This document shows, in pieces, positions 1-10,796 of a DNA stretch of 64,000 nt. Source of the DNA: Beverwykella pulmonaria (taxonomy: Eukaryota > Ascomycota > Dothideomycetes > Pleosporales > Melanommataceae); NCBI GenBank assembly GCA_001599595.1, contig BCHH01000014.1, positions 257,587-321,586 on the forward strand, written 5' to 3'. The stretch's first letter is position 1, and every line of letters begins with the position of its first letter. A program made the translations under genes and the position numbers. The notes under the pieces were generated by a model. It was given only the letters and a program-made list of their open reading frames with translations, ran no database searches and was not told the origin of the DNA.

Positions 1-1251
1 GATGCGATGACCCGACCTCCAGAGGTCTTGAGGACATGGTTGGTAAGCGAGGTGCCGGCGTGGAAGAGAACAACATCTATCATCATTCATCAGTCATAAT
101 TCCAGCGTTCCTTCAACTCGATTGAATTGAAAATGCCGGGAAAGGGAGGGAGACATACCATCCGGCACTGGATCCAGCTTCATGGGTGTGCCTTTCGGGT
201 ACGATCCTGGGTAGCCCCCAGCAGCGACAACCACCGTCGCCGCACTCCTATCGCCAACCTCCACCTCGGCCTCGTCCAGCCTCCCCTCTGCACACGCGAC
301 CATGACCTCGGCGAGATCACTTGTCATAAGCGCGAGCAAACTCTGCGTCTCGGGGTCTCCAAACCGAACATTGTACTCAAGCACTTTCGGTCCCGACTTC
401 GTCATCATAAGGCCCGTGAACAACACGCCCTTGAACTCGTAGCCCTCGGACCGCATCCCATCGACTGTCGGTTGCAAAATCTCCTTGTGTATCTTGTCAA
501 TCACATCCACGGGCGCGATCTTGGTAGGCGCATATGTCCCCATACCCCCTGTATTTGGCCCGGTATCCCCATCCCCAATCCTCTTATGGTCCTGCGCTGG
601 CGGCAAACTCTTGATTGTTTTCCCATCACTAAACGTAAGTATACTCAGCTCATCGCCCTCCAGAAACTCCTCAATCACCACCTCATCCCCTGCATCCCCA
701 AATTCTTTGTCCAGCATGATCTCCTTGAGCGCGGCATGCGCCTCCTCTTTAGTCTGCGGTATTATGACGCCCTTCCCTGCTGCCAGACCTGATGCCTTGA
801 TGACCACGTTATGCGATATGGAGTCAAGGTATTCTCGCGCCTTCTCATAGAGGCTAAAGTTCTCGTACGCGGCGGTCGGGATATTGTGCATCTTCATGAA
901 GTCCTTGCTGAATGTCTTACTGCCTTCCATCCTCGCCGCTGCTTGGGTGGGCCCAAAGCTCTGTATCCCGCTCGCGTGCTCGGCGAAGAAGTCCACCACT
1001 CCATCGACAAGCGGTTGTTCTGGACCTGGAATTAAAAAATTGATCGCCGATGTTTTCGCGAAATCTACCAGAGCGGGGAAATCCGAGGGCGAAATGCTAG
1101 ACATGTTCGTGACATTGGGGAGGGCCGCGGTGCCCCCATTGCCAGGGACGACGAAGATGTGCGAGACGAGGGGCGATTGAAGGAGTTTCCAGGCGAGGGC
1201 GTGTTCGCGGCCGCCGTTGCCGATGAGTAGGATGCGGAGTTTGTTCGTCAT
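1..1251 (-). CDS. ADE5,7: Phosphoribosylamine-glycine ligase (GARS) part of bifunctional purine enzyme, 3' end off window
   Basis: GARS ligates glycine to phosphoribosylamine with ATP, an early step of cytosolic purine synthesis. In ascomycetes it is normally the N-terminal half of a GARS-AIRS fusion. Seen here: the N-terminal nucleotide-binding motif GNGGREHALAW, the ATP-grasp segments ASGLAAGKG and GDTGPNTGGMG, and VRFGDPETQ. The ATG is at 1251. The first exon runs to 159. A GTATGT...TAG intron at 158-77 restores the family reading across the junction (LDPVPD-DVVLFHAGT). The second exon continues past base 1, so the AIRS half cannot be seen. The stop at base 94 lies in intron-derived frame and is not real. 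The next gene upstream on the same strand (the 5-phosphatase) ends 254 bp away. Identity is certain; the fusion is inferred from family knowledge. Confidence 0.95.
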
Positions 1252-1505
1252 TGTGGGAATTGCGGGGTGGAGAGGCTGTTGATGATGTGTAGGCTCAAGG
1301 TCAAAAGTTTTTCGTACCTGAGCTGCCCCGCCATGGTGGGGTTGATAGAACTAAGGACATCCCTTGTCAGGGCACGTGCGCATCAATTCACATCCATGGA
1401 ATTGGGATACATGGCAAGGTCAGTTGCAATGATGGAATATCTATAGGGTATCATTCAACCCAGAATCTGTTCTGGGATTGGCTCTGCCACCAGTATCCAG
1501 GCTCA

Positions 1506-4500
1506 CTACCTATCGTCGTCAACCAAGAACAACTCCATCACCCTGACCATTCTCTCCGTCCTAATGGCTCTATCCTTTTCTTTCAGCTTCTCCATGCCCT
1601 CAGATCGGAAGATCACACCTGCGAACACACTGGCGTAGTTACGGTTGATGAGTTGCCGTAGAGCCACTTCCGGAACTTTGCTTAGGGTCTTTCGCCGAAC
1701 TGAAACCTGTGGCGAGGCGGGGAGATCTATGCTAGCACGTGGTGTCTTAGGATCAGGCATGGAGGCGTTGGCAATATCTCGTGCGATGCTTTGGAGCATG
1801 GTTGTGAGCAGGACGAAAGAGGCGTTGTGGTTGGGGGTCGACGACAAAACTTCCAGGACAGCAACTCGCTCTTCGAACCCTGGATGCTGCTTCCATTTCT
1901 CTCTTGCGACAATGCCGTCTTCTAAGCGCTTCCACATGGCTTCAGTGATGATTCCATCTTGGAGGCTGCCCAGAAACTGAAGCAGCACCTCCGCTAAAAT
2001 CTCCAATCTTTGCATCGGCGCAACCTCCGGGGTAAATGCCTTTTCGAATGCATGGTCGCAGTCGAGTGCCTCGTACACGTTTGCCAGCGCCTCCTCATGA
2101 TCCCCGTCTGCAAAGTATCGCGGATCTTTGACAAACGGCCAACCAGCATTATGCTGCCAGGGTGCTCCGCTCTCATGACCTGTCATATCCCAGTCAGCAA
2201 GTGTGCGTTCCGTCATTTCTTCTATGGCCTCCGTCAGCCGGAACAATTCGCGGGGAACCGACCACTTTACCCCTTCGTCAGCCGGCTTTTGATGCTGCAG
2301 TTTGCGGATTCCACCTTCTGGAATTCGAATCAATTTGTCGACGGAGCGCGCTAATGACGACTGGAGCCAGCGCCCGCGAATGGGTAGGAAGTGATCGCGA
2401 CCATTTTGGACCCGTAGCACTAGGATCTCGTCAAGTAATGTGGTCTCTTCATTCAAGTTCTTCACAGTTTCCATAATGTCAATCTTTAACCTGAGCTCGA
2501 CATTGCAGACATCTGCTGGCTGAAGAGTGTACTGGGGATGGGCTTTATCAAAAGAAGCCTTTTCGGGTTGGTCTGGCTCCCGGTCGAATGTGACGGTTAG
2601 CCATGGTGGGAAAGGCCCTGCTGGCTGGCCTTTCTGCACAGGACGATCGACAAACCCAAAGGTTGCTGGAACCCTGCCTATATTCGCAATAGTGATGCTG
2701 CGGCGTTTGGACTTTGCATACTGAATGTCGCCGTAGTCTACTCCGTCGAAGTGATTGCCTTTGTCGGTGTTGTCATCGGTAGGGGCAGTGGGGGCTGGCT
2801 GATCGACGACAAGTGTAATGGATGGCCTCCCCTCATTCTCCTGTCGATCGAGCTCTCTCACGACCTCTTGGTGGACGTGTGCCTTGAGCTCCGGTATCAC
2901 AGCGTCGTACTTTAAAGCAAATACTGCGTCTAGAGGCTTGTGATCTGACGAGAGCACTCGCATATGAGCCGTGTAGTACTCCAGCAGAATCTCGTCAGAA
3001 AATCCTTCCTTGGTTGTTACTTGTTCCAACTGGGGGTCTTCGGTCGCTTCGTATTCGTCATAATTGTCGTTGTCGCCGTCAGTTTCTGGGTCATAGTCGA
3101 AAAGAACATCTTCGTCGTCGGTTGCATGATCCAGGCCTTTCGCCTTCATCTCTTCATCTTTCTTCCTCGCGTCCTCTTGCTCCTTGGTTTTCTCTTCATA
3201 CCGCAGCCTGGCTGCCCGAGTTCGATACAAAATTCGATCACACCAGCTAGGACAGCGACGCTTTTCACTGGAATCGAAGACGCCGACTTTCCCGATATCA
3301 TACTTATATGTTGGTAGAAATCGGATTGGGCCCTCTTCCCAACCGTCATGAAATGCCTTCCTAGCTTTCCGCTGCTGCAGCAATTCATCGTGAGGTAGCA
3401 GTGACGTGATGGTTGTCTGCAGTGATGCGGGATCCAGATCGGGCGGCAGAGGTACAACGTCCAGGCCCGAATCTGTACTGTCTGGTCTATCCGAAGACGA
3501 CTTCGACTCGTAACCCGAATCGGCCGATGTAGATGAGCGGTCTTTCGGGTGGCCCTTGTCGAGATCAACGGTGTGGATAGTGAGAAGCCGCCGCACGTCG
3601 TCGCCTGGCATGCCTTCGAGTCTGTAGTTCAAGTCACCAAACCAAAAAGCAAAATCCTCGTCTCCAATCTTCTCGCCCTGCCCTTGACTCAGCCCCATTG
3701 AATCTACGATCGGATCGAAGCGCGTTCGAGTGACGACTTGCCCTGCGTCCCAGTTTCTCCGGTCCAGTGCGGCCTTGTCCGCACCGGCGGCGAGATGCGA
3801 GTTTATGAATACGAGGCGTGTGGTTTCTCCAATGACCATTCTTGCCGTGACGGCACCCTTGTTGCCCATGTAACCCATCAAGCCAGTTCCTACGCTCGTA
3901 GTGCTGACGGCCTTTACGTGGGGAAGGACAGAGGGAGCAGCGTAGATGAGCAGAAGGAGCCCAATCAGCTGCTGCTCAGCCACCAGCTCGTATCCTGCTG
4001 GTAGCGCATCTTGCACAACGCTCTTCCACTTGTTCGCCGCGGCTGGGTCTGTGTACGGCCTCAGAGCCTCGGAGGGAGATCCTATATCCACAATCTCCTG
4101 CAAGCCCAGCGCATAAATATCGACCTCTTGCCCGCCCGGCACGGCTCCATCATCGTTGAGAGGGATGGTTGGGGCATCTTTGGTCGCCCTCGCTTCCTGT
4201 TCCGCCACACTCTCACGGCGCTCTTTGCTCTCCGACTTGGGACCGCCCACGCCGAGTCCTGCCAGCGACTCCTCAATGCCTTTCCCGCCCACAAACCACC
4301 CGCCAATGTCTTGTTCGGTACCTGGCTGAGCCGCGACGTTCCAGGAGCCCACCTTGATCCGCACGTTTCGTGGGCGGGTGTACTCCAATCGGCGGGCGAA
4401 GAGCGCCTGTGACAGCGACTGCTGCGTAGACACGGCGGCCGGGAGTCTGCTGTCGCTAGGGAAGGCGCCCGGAATCGTTGCGTCGAGGCGCTCCGCGGAG

Positions 4501-4520
4501 CCTGTGTCTGAGGGCGGCAT
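1506..4520 (-). CDS. OCRL/INPP5B-like inositol polyphosphate 5-phosphatase with RhoGAP-like tail
   Basis: This 1,004-residue, intronless protein should remove the 5-phosphate of phosphoinositides such as PI(4,5)P2 at endomembranes. The catalytic exonuclease-endonuclease-phosphatase fold spans about residues 52-540. Its family motifs are KVGSWNV (57-62), GLQEIVD (139-145), MGYMGNKGAV (215-224), NSHLAAG (240-246), WFGDLNYR (293-300), PTYKYD (403-408), CPSWCDRIL (423-431) and SSDHKPL (524-530). A charged acidic insert at about 440-515 interrupts the core. The C-terminal half (about 600-1000) fits an ASH-like beta region followed by a weakly conserved RhoGAP fold, as in OCRL. The RhoGAP assignment rests on position and general pattern and is less sure than the phosphatase. 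The gene is divergent from DCP1, with 402 bp between the two start codons. Confidence 0.9.
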   Translation of the reverse strand: MPPSDTGSAERLDATIPGAFPSDSRLPAAVSTQQSLSQALFARRLEYTRPRNVRIKVGSWNVAAQPGTEQDIGGWFVGGKGIEESLAGLGVGGPKSESKERRESVAEQEARATKDAPTIPLNDDGAVPGGQEVDIYALGLQEIVDIGSPSEALRPYTDPAAANKWKSVVQDALPAGYELVAEQQLIGLLLLIYAAPSVLPHVKAVSTTSVGTGLMGYMGNKGAVTARMVIGETTRLVFINSHLAAGADKAALDRRNWDAGQVVTRTRFDPIVDSMGLSQGQGEKIGDEDFAFWFGDLNYRLEGMPGDDVRRLLTIHTVDLDKGHPKDRSSTSADSGYESKSSSDRPDSTDSGLDVVPLPPDLDPASLQTTITSLLPHDELLQQRKARKAFHDGWEEGPIRFLPTYKYDIGKVGVFDSSEKRRCPSWCDRILYRTRAARLRYEEKTKEQEDARKKDEEMKAKGLDHATDDEDVLFDYDPETDGDNDNYDEYEATEDPQLEQVTTKEGFSDEILLEYYTAHMRVLSSDHKPLDAVFALKYDAVIPELKAHVHQEVVRELDRQENEGRPSITLVVDQPAPTAPTDDNTDKGNHFDGVDYGDIQYAKSKRRSITIANIGRVPATFGFVDRPVQKGQPAGPFPPWLTVTFDREPDQPEKASFDKAHPQYTLQPADVCNVELRLKIDIMETVKNLNEETTLLDEILVLRVQNGRDHFLPIRGRWLQSSLARSVDKLIRIPEGGIRKLQHQKPADEGVKWSVPRELFRLTEAIEEMTERTLADWDMTGHESGAPWQHNAGWPFVKDPRYFADGDHEEALANVYEALDCDHAFEKAFTPEVAPMQRLEILAEVLLQFLGSLQDGIITEAMWKRLEDGIVAREKWKQHPGFEERVAVLEVLSSTPNHNASFVLLTTMLQSIARDIANASMPDPKTPRASIDLPASPQVSVRRKTLSKVPEVALRQLINRNYASVFAGVIFRSEGMEKLKEKDRAIRTERMVRVMELFLVDDDR

Positions 4521-4922
4521 GGCGGGGAAGTTTGGTGAAGGCGGGGCAGCAGCTAAGTCGTGATACTAGAGGGAGCGATGGGTGAGGGTGCGTGGTAATT
4601 AGTACGATCAGCCCATGGCGAGAAAAAAAGCAGTCACTGTGCAATATGCATGTGGATTGGCGAGGGGTGTGAGTTTTGCGTGTATGGCGGTGACGTGATT
4701 GAGGAGACGTGCAGCCTCCCGCAATGACGAGGATACTGTAGATAGACAGGAACCGAGCAGTGGTGGCGGTGCTATGGCTTTGCACGTGCCCTCACATGCA
4801 CGGCCACGAAAAGCTCCAAGCTCATAGACGACCGTCTCTCGCAAGCTACCGACATCCTCAAAACAGTCTTTGCTGGCATATCGCACGGCTTCTCTCCCCC
4901 CCCACATTTATACCATATCTTC
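4521..4922. promoter_or_regulatory. Divergent promoter region of the 5-phosphatase and DCP1
   Basis: These 402 bases separate two start codons pointing away from each other, so they must hold both core promoters. No clear TATA box or recognised operator was seen. Confidence 0.6.
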
Positions 4923-5681
4923 ATGCCTTCCCAAAAAGCCAGAGGCCGTGGGCAACAGCCCCAGCCACAGCCGTCCGACTACGAAACCGACGCGCCGCCC
5001 GCCGTTGATGTCCCCCCACCCCCGCCGCGCTCCAACGAAGAACTCAATCTTTCCGTACTGAAACGGCACTATCCAGATATCACGTCCCTACGCCATGTCG
5101 CGCCATACGCTGTACTCTACGCCTTCAATCTCGACACACAACACTGGGAGAAGATTGGGATCGAGGGTACGCTCTTTGTATGCGAGCTTACACCCTCCTC
5201 ATCGGGCGCGGACCGTTTCTCCGTCGTCATCTTGAACCGCCGCGGCCTGGATAACTTCGCCATGGAGCTCACCAGCGAGGCAGAGATGGAAATCACAGAA
5301 GAATACGTGATTTTGCAAGGGGACCAAGTGTACGGACTCTGGATCTTTTCCGAACCCCCGCCCTCGTCAACGGCGAATACGCGCGTCGAGACAGCGGAGA
5401 AGATAAAAGCGCTTGCGGCGCAGGCCGCGGAATCGCGGAGGGCGAGGGAACAGGTGGTCAGAAACGGCGCCGACCTGGCAGCGGAACAAGAACAAGATGG
5501 TGGTGTCCCCATGGGACGGCAGCTAAGTTTAAGGGAGCTGTTTGGGCGGCAGAGGATGCAAGATTCGGCGTGGAGCGTGCATAATCACCACAGCCCGAGT
5601 CCAGGGCCGGGTCTGGCGCAGAACGATGTGCTGGGGCAGCTGTTTCTGAAGGCGAAACAAGACTACAACGGCGTGGGCTGA
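4923..5681 (+). CDS. DCP1: mRNA-decapping enzyme subunit Dcp1
   Basis: Dcp1 is the EVH1-fold cofactor that activates Dcp2 for removal of the 5' cap of mRNA in cytoplasmic P-bodies. The 252-residue frame has a Pro/Gln-rich N-terminus (11-36), then the EVH1-like domain at about 38-150. The sequence LKRHYPDITSL, the tract YAVLYAFNL followed by a conserved Trp (about 75), the run EGTLFVCEL and the LNRRGLDNF segment are typical of the family. After LWIFSE the chain has a charged helix and a low-complexity tail. There are no introns, and the start is the first ATG of the frame. It converges on the lipid-droplet hydrolase gene with about 250 bp between stop codons. An ordinary housekeeping gene. Confidence 0.93.
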   Translation: MPSQKARGRGQQPQPQPSDYETDAPPAVDVPPPPPRSNEELNLSVLKRHYPDITSLRHVAPYAVLYAFNLDTQHWEKIGIEGTLFVCELTPSSSGADRFSVVILNRRGLDNFAMELTSEAEMEITEEYVILQGDQVYGLWIFSEPPPSSTANTRVETAEKIKALAAQAAESRRAREQVVRNGADLAAEQEQDGGVPMGRQLSLRELFGRQRMQDSAWSVHNHHSPSPGPGLAQNDVLGQLFLKAKQDYNGVG

Positions 5682-5929
5682 TGCGGGAGAACAGGTACAG
5701 AACAAACTAGACGCACCACATTCTTACATCGACAGACAAACGCAGTGGCATTCAGGGTGTGGAGAGGCAGCCGAACACCCTGCGCGATGAAGCTGGATGA
5801 CGAGAGCGGACCGTTGCATGCAGGAGCGCCGGGCGCAAACGAGTACCGAATACTGCACTGCATAGGATAGCCGTTTGCTCCGCCTTCGAGACTCGATGTA
5901 GTGTCCCGCAGCGTAGTGTTGTATAGCCG

Positions 5930-7092
5930 TCACGATCCCTCGAGGTCACTACGAATGATATCCTCAATATACCCACATACTCTCTCTGCCACCGGAATGC
6001 TGTGCTTGATGCAAAACCCATGCGGCCATCCGTGCACTTCATCAATCTCCATCTTCGGCTTCCAAGTTTCATCTTCACGCATACTCCCTCGAATTCGCAT
6101 CAACTCGTCTCGAGTCTCGTTTGCTACCCTGCTCATAAATTAGACTCTGCAACGAAGGGAAAAGAAGGAACACATACCAATGATCCTCCTCTGCAAACAG
6201 AAACCTCAATACTGGCCTCCTTTCCCCATGCCCCGCTCCCCAGATCTCTTCATCCCAGGCGTCTTCCGTAATGGTCACCATCTCGTCGTGCGCCATGTGC
6301 AGCGCTTGCTGAACGCCGTGGCGGCTCTTAACGAATGCGGCTGTCACGTTCGCGGCATCCGAGGGGAAGCTCATAAAGGCGCGAATCAGCAGAGCGAGAG
6401 CCGAAACGGGAAGTAGAAATGTGAGCGTTCTGGCGAGAAGGGAGGCCAGAAGTGGTAGAGAGGGGAGGGCTAGAAGAGGCTGACTCGCGGTTAGAAGAGA
6501 GCTGTCGACGTTTCTAAGTGATGTGTGGTATAGGACCCATGGGATGCAAGAAGTGGGAGCAGGAGGTTTTAATTTCTGTACATACAGTGGCTTTCTGCCC
6601 ACTCGCACTTTTCGCAATATGCGTCACTGTGGGGAACAAACACACGCCTCCCGCAATCCTGACATCGACTCCCTTCTCCCTCACCCGGCGGATGATCTCG
6701 AGCAAAATGTATGATCCCACAGAATGCCCCATCAAGATAACTCGCACATCATTCGCGCCCTCCTTCCTCGTCCTCTCGACGAGTTCAATAAGGCATCTCT
6801 CCGATTCTATAATCTGCTCTTCTAGGCTGTAGGGTGGTCTCTTCACGCCAGGAATAATGAGTTCAGAATCATCGACTTCGAAACCCGAAAGACTGCGGCC
6901 AAAGACTCTAAATCCAACAGAAGGAGATGATGACGACGATCTCGAAGTGAGCAGGCCGTACAGATGTGTCAAGAATGTGCTGTAGTATTCAATGAGACCA
7001 GGATTTCCGGTGATGTGGTAGATGATGTATGTGCGATAGGGTTGCGAGGTGTGTATTGGAGAGTAGAGATGGATTGCAGAGGAGAGGGGCAT
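5930..7092 (-). CDS. Lipid droplet-associated hydrolase (LDAH family, alpha/beta hydrolase)
   Basis: An alpha/beta hydrolase of the LDAH family, whose members sit on lipid droplets; the substrate is debated (sterol or triacylglycerol esters). I read three exons: 7092-6586, 6479-6178 and 6128-5930, total 335 residues. Intron 1 (6585-6480) has GTATGT and a CTAAC branch point just before the CAG. Intron 2 (6177-6129) has GTATGT and CAG. Exon lengths sum to a whole number of codons and rejoin EEDHW-VANETRDEL, which is typical of the family. The oxyanion segment HITGNPGLIEYYSTF is at about 26-40 and the nucleophile elbow MGHSVG places Ser124. The likely catalytic His is in the EVHGWPHGFCIKHS region of exon 3. 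A hydrophobic stretch encoded early in exon 2 could be the hairpin that inserts into the droplet. Confidence 0.88.
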
Positions 7093-8039
7093 GTTGAGTG
7101 TTGCGATCGTTATGCCATAGTGTTGGTGGAGCGAGGTGTGCGAGAAAGTTACAAAATGATGCTAGTCTTGTTGGGGTAAGGTGGCTGAGAGCAAACCTCA
7201 CCGAGAGCCTTCCTTGCGAATACTTCGCATCGACCGAGAGGATGCGAAATATCAAAAGTTCATGTGAAGATGTGCCTTTGCCCTCAAGTCTCACATTAGG
7301 AGCTGTCCAACAGGATATCGATTACCCACGGCGTTCGCTCAGCCGAAGGCCTTCTGAAGCCCACGCCCAATATTCAGTGCCAATTCAACGCTGCAGATCA
7401 AACGGATCTCACGTTCTTGACCTACACCGGCCGTTGATCTGCCCCAGGCGAGACGAGCCATGCGTCATATAGTTGAGTGGTCACGACGAAGGCAGTCAGA
7501 GGGTGCCTAAATTCAGTGCAGATTCCAGTAGGTGGACGAGATGTATGAGCTTCTGGGGAGCACAGTCCAATGTAGGTTATATTAAGATCTTCCTCCTCTT
7601 CCTGTTAAATAACCTTCTAATATATCCTACACTGTAGAGCTGCATGTGTGACTCCATTCTTCCTACCCATTCCTACTTTTCCAGGCGTCCAATAAAAAGC
7701 TCGCAAAGGGAGGTAAAGAGTAAAAAGATTTTTGACTCCAGTACGACTTGAATGTATTACCTCTACTACAAAAATCACAACTGCAGGTCCCCCATGCGAC
7801 TGCCAGCCTGGTAGAGAGAAACCAATACACCTGTGCAGTGTGAGAAGCTATTCTAGTAGCGCGCTTCTACTGCACTATGGAGTCTTGTTTGTTTTGATGA
7901 GGTGAGTGCGGTAGTAAAGGTATTTATCAGTCACAATAGATCTTGGATTGTGCGGTGTGAAGATGCAACCTATTCAATCTGTCTTTTACTCTCAACACCT
8001 TCCCAACCATCCCTCTCCAGCCTATATTCCCTCCAACCC
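7093..8039. other. Intergenic region upstream of the LDAH gene
   Basis: This holds the LDAH promoter and the 3' flank of the SDR gene, both on the minus strand. No supported gene was seen. There is an AT-rich patch at about 7575-7630. Confidence 0.5.
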
Positions 8040-8993
8040 CTAGGCCACACCTTTCTTCATTCTCTCTGCAACCTGAACATAACTCCCGCGCTCAATATCT
8101 TCCAAAATCCCCTTCTCCTCTTTGATTTCCCACCCTAGCTCCCTCTTCGCCTTCTTATTGCTCGCCCTATTCGCCATCATCAAGAACTTCGCCAAAAACG
8201 TTCCCATACCCTTCTCAACCTCCTCATAACTCTTCTCCTTGACCGGCACTCCAATCGCCTTCCCTATTGCCTCCGCAAGTTGGCGCTGCGTAACATCGGT
8301 CTCGAACGTTCCATTGTACGCCTCGCCTGTTCTGCCCTTTTCGGCGACGAGAAGGTAAAGACGCGCTGCGTCGTCGACATGCACAGTCGTCGTCTTCACC
8401 TCCTTATCACCGACCCAAAAGGCCTCGCCGGCAGCTTTAAACATGCCCATAAACAACGCCACTCCACTCCCCCCTCGTCCATATACATATGGCGCCAGTC
8501 TGACCGCAGATACCCTCACACCTTTCTCCTTCGCGGCAAGTGCATGCGCCTCTGTCACAGGCTTTAATGCTTCGTCCACCACTAACGGGCTGTTTTCATC
8601 GGTCTCTTTGCCCTCTGGGTCCGCCATGGCCATCAGACTCCCGGACGTAGCAACCAGTGGCTTGCCACTGCCCTTCAAGCCATCGACTATAGCATCGATA
8701 GCGGCGTTATTGATAGCATTGCGCTCGTCCATGGTCATAGAGCCGTAGTTTCCGGCGAGGGCATCGGCTAAGTGGATGACTATATCTGCTTCGGTAGCAG
8801 CCTGAGTAAGGACGTCGTGAGCATGTAGGTCGCCGCGAATAGGTGTAGCGCCCAGAGCAAGGAGTTTAGCATCGCTGGACTCGCTGCGCGAGAGAGCGTG
8901 GACTATGTAGCCAGCTGCGATAGAGAACTCGATCACCACAGAACCGATGTAGCCGCTGCCTCCCGTGATGAAGATTTTGTTGCCAGTGGACAT
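8040..8993 (-). CDS. Extended short-chain dehydrogenase/reductase (NAD-dependent epimerase/dehydratase fold)
   Basis: An intronless 317-residue protein with a Rossmann fold. The dinucleotide-binding motif ITGGSGYIGS is at 9-18, GDLHAHD follows at about 54-60, and the segment IVIHLADAL resembles the NAD-contact strand of atypical extended SDRs. The catalytic YxxxK of classical SDRs is not evident. At its expected place the chain reads TEAHALAAK, as in a fungal branch where a Ser/Thr-Glu replaces it, followed by VRLAPYVYGRGG. The substrate is unknown. It lies between housekeeping genes and the accessory region, on the same strand as LDAH, and nothing links it to the NRPS pathway. Confidence 0.85.
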   Translation of the reverse strand: MSTGNKIFITGGSGYIGSVVIEFSIAAGYIVHALSRSESSDAKLLALGATPIRGDLHAHDVLTQAATEADIVIHLADALAGNYGSMTMDERNAINNAAIDAIVDGLKGSGKPLVATSGSLMAMADPEGKETDENSPLVVDEALKPVTEAHALAAKEKGVRVSAVRLAPYVYGRGGSGVALFMGMFKAAGEAFWVGDKEVKTTTVHVDDAARLYLLVAEKGRTGEAYNGTFETDVTQRQLAEAIGKAIGVPVKEKSYEEVEKGMGTFLAKFLMMANRASNKKAKRELGWEIKEEKGILEDIERGSYVQVAERMKKGVA

Positions 8994-10796
8994 GGTTGTA
9001 GATGAGGCTTGAGATGTGAATGGAGAGGATTACGTGGACTCAAATATTTGAAGCTGATGGCTGACAAAGAAGTCGTAGAATGTAACAAGATGTGGTTGAC
9101 GACACCAATACCATCGAGAGCCGACTTTATTAACTCCCAAGCCCAACGCCCTGACTCAGCTCCACCGGAATTAACACTATAAGCCTCTATATCGTGTTCG
9201 CAGTTATAACTTCATCTCGTACTCATGTTCTCGATGTCAGCACCAACATCCAATCATTCGATCCCCAGATACGAAAAGCGGTTAGCTTCCAATCGATCTC
9301 ATTAGTTCATGCCAGATCCTACACATTGCCTTAAGACCAAAACGGCAGTGGAGAACGAAGTGTTGATTTGAATGGCTCGGGAGAAACTATGAAGAAGGAG
9401 CTGCAGTCCGATGTGTTAAGTGGTGCGGAAATAGGCGACGGAGTTAAACATGCGGCATACGTGTGTAACCAGGCTTTGACAGGCCGTGATTAGACCTCGA
9501 CACCTCGATACGATGAAACAAGAAGACAAATGAAAGAGGGCTAATGACAAACGACTAGAGGAAGGAGAGAAATGCGACAAAGCGATGAAAGAGAGATGAT
9601 TTGAGAAGAAAAAGCCAGTATTGGTGAGTGAAAGGCAAGCTCACGTGCCTAACTGTACAAATCTTTTCTCCATTTCATGATTATTGAGTTCGATTAGTGT
9701 ACCAAGCTTATATATCAGGCGGTGAGTAATAGGACAGAAAGATTTGTACTAAGACCTGCTGCATCTGCCAGGAGGGGCTTTGCGCTGTCGAGGCGGCCCT
9801 ACGACACGATATTGTATATGCGAGAAGGAATCGTGCCATATAAAGTCTTCGTTGCTGCCGCGTAGTTAGAATGCTATTTCTGGAGCACCCAGAGTAGCTT
9901 TAATCCTGCCTTATGGAAATGCGCCCAATACAATTAAGAGGATTCGTAGGGCAGAGTTGAGTAAGAGTTTCGAAGGCAAAAACCTAAAGGCTGGAATCGA
10001 CGTTAACGCTTTGAATGCGGCATAGAGTTGATATTGTGGTGGAGTAAAGGGATGATATAGAAATCAGGAGGTAGAGGCGACTTGCAGCCGTGCAATGTCC
10101 GAGGCAGCAATGCACTGGATAGAAAGTTCAAAAGTCTCGAGTGACGTTCACAAAGAAGATGATGAGGTTTGGTAGTAGACTGTTGCAATTTCATTGTATC
10201 TAGCTACCAAAGGAAAGATATATATATATATATGCCAGTACAGCGGGATATAAGAGTCGTTCGTGGTCTCGTTACTTTGTGGGTGTCTGAGGTTGGGTGC
10301 GATGGGTGATGGTTGCCGGATCCCCGTACCTTCGATGATGGGTCCTTGTTGAGTATATATCATATTGGATGATGACGAAACAAGCAGCTAAAGAGAGCCA
10401 AGACTCCTTCCCTGCACCATGTATCCAAGCTTTCAACCATTGCCTGAGGTGGATTCGGGCAAAGTAGCTCTTCGCTACGGCGCAATATTGGGAAAAAAAA
10501 TTGCTGATAGTTTTGCAGATATATTGGGGGCTGCAACGCTTTAAGCTAACAATGGCAAGTTGGAAGAATTTGAGTGTACAGGAAAAGTATGATAGAATAT
10601 GCTAACGCTAAGAGATATTTTGAAAAGTAAAAAGCTATATAAGTTGGCTTTAAGATGTTAGAATAGTGTAAATAGACTACAAAATACTCTAGATGGGCAA
10701 ATATAGTGGTGCAATGTGTAAGTGGAAGCGAATTCTCACTATTTCCCTTAGATTTAAACCCCCCATGAAGATTCCCTTATCTCATCCAGCTAGCAT
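8994..10796. other. Gene-free stretch between the SDR and a pseudogene
   Basis: About 1.8 kb with only short, non-conserved frames on either strand. It contains a small AT microsatellite and nothing recognised as an RNA gene or mobile element. It marks the change from the housekeeping block to the accessory region. Confidence 0.5.
10218..10233. repeat. AT dinucleotide microsatellite
   Basis: Eight tandem AT units in the intergenic stretch. This is simple slippage sequence. Confidence 0.9.

Noticed and set aside
94..158. GARS ending at base 94 as a truncated 385-residue protein
   Set aside because: A GTATGT...TAG intron at 158-77 restores the conserved continuation, so the stop lies in intron-derived sequence.
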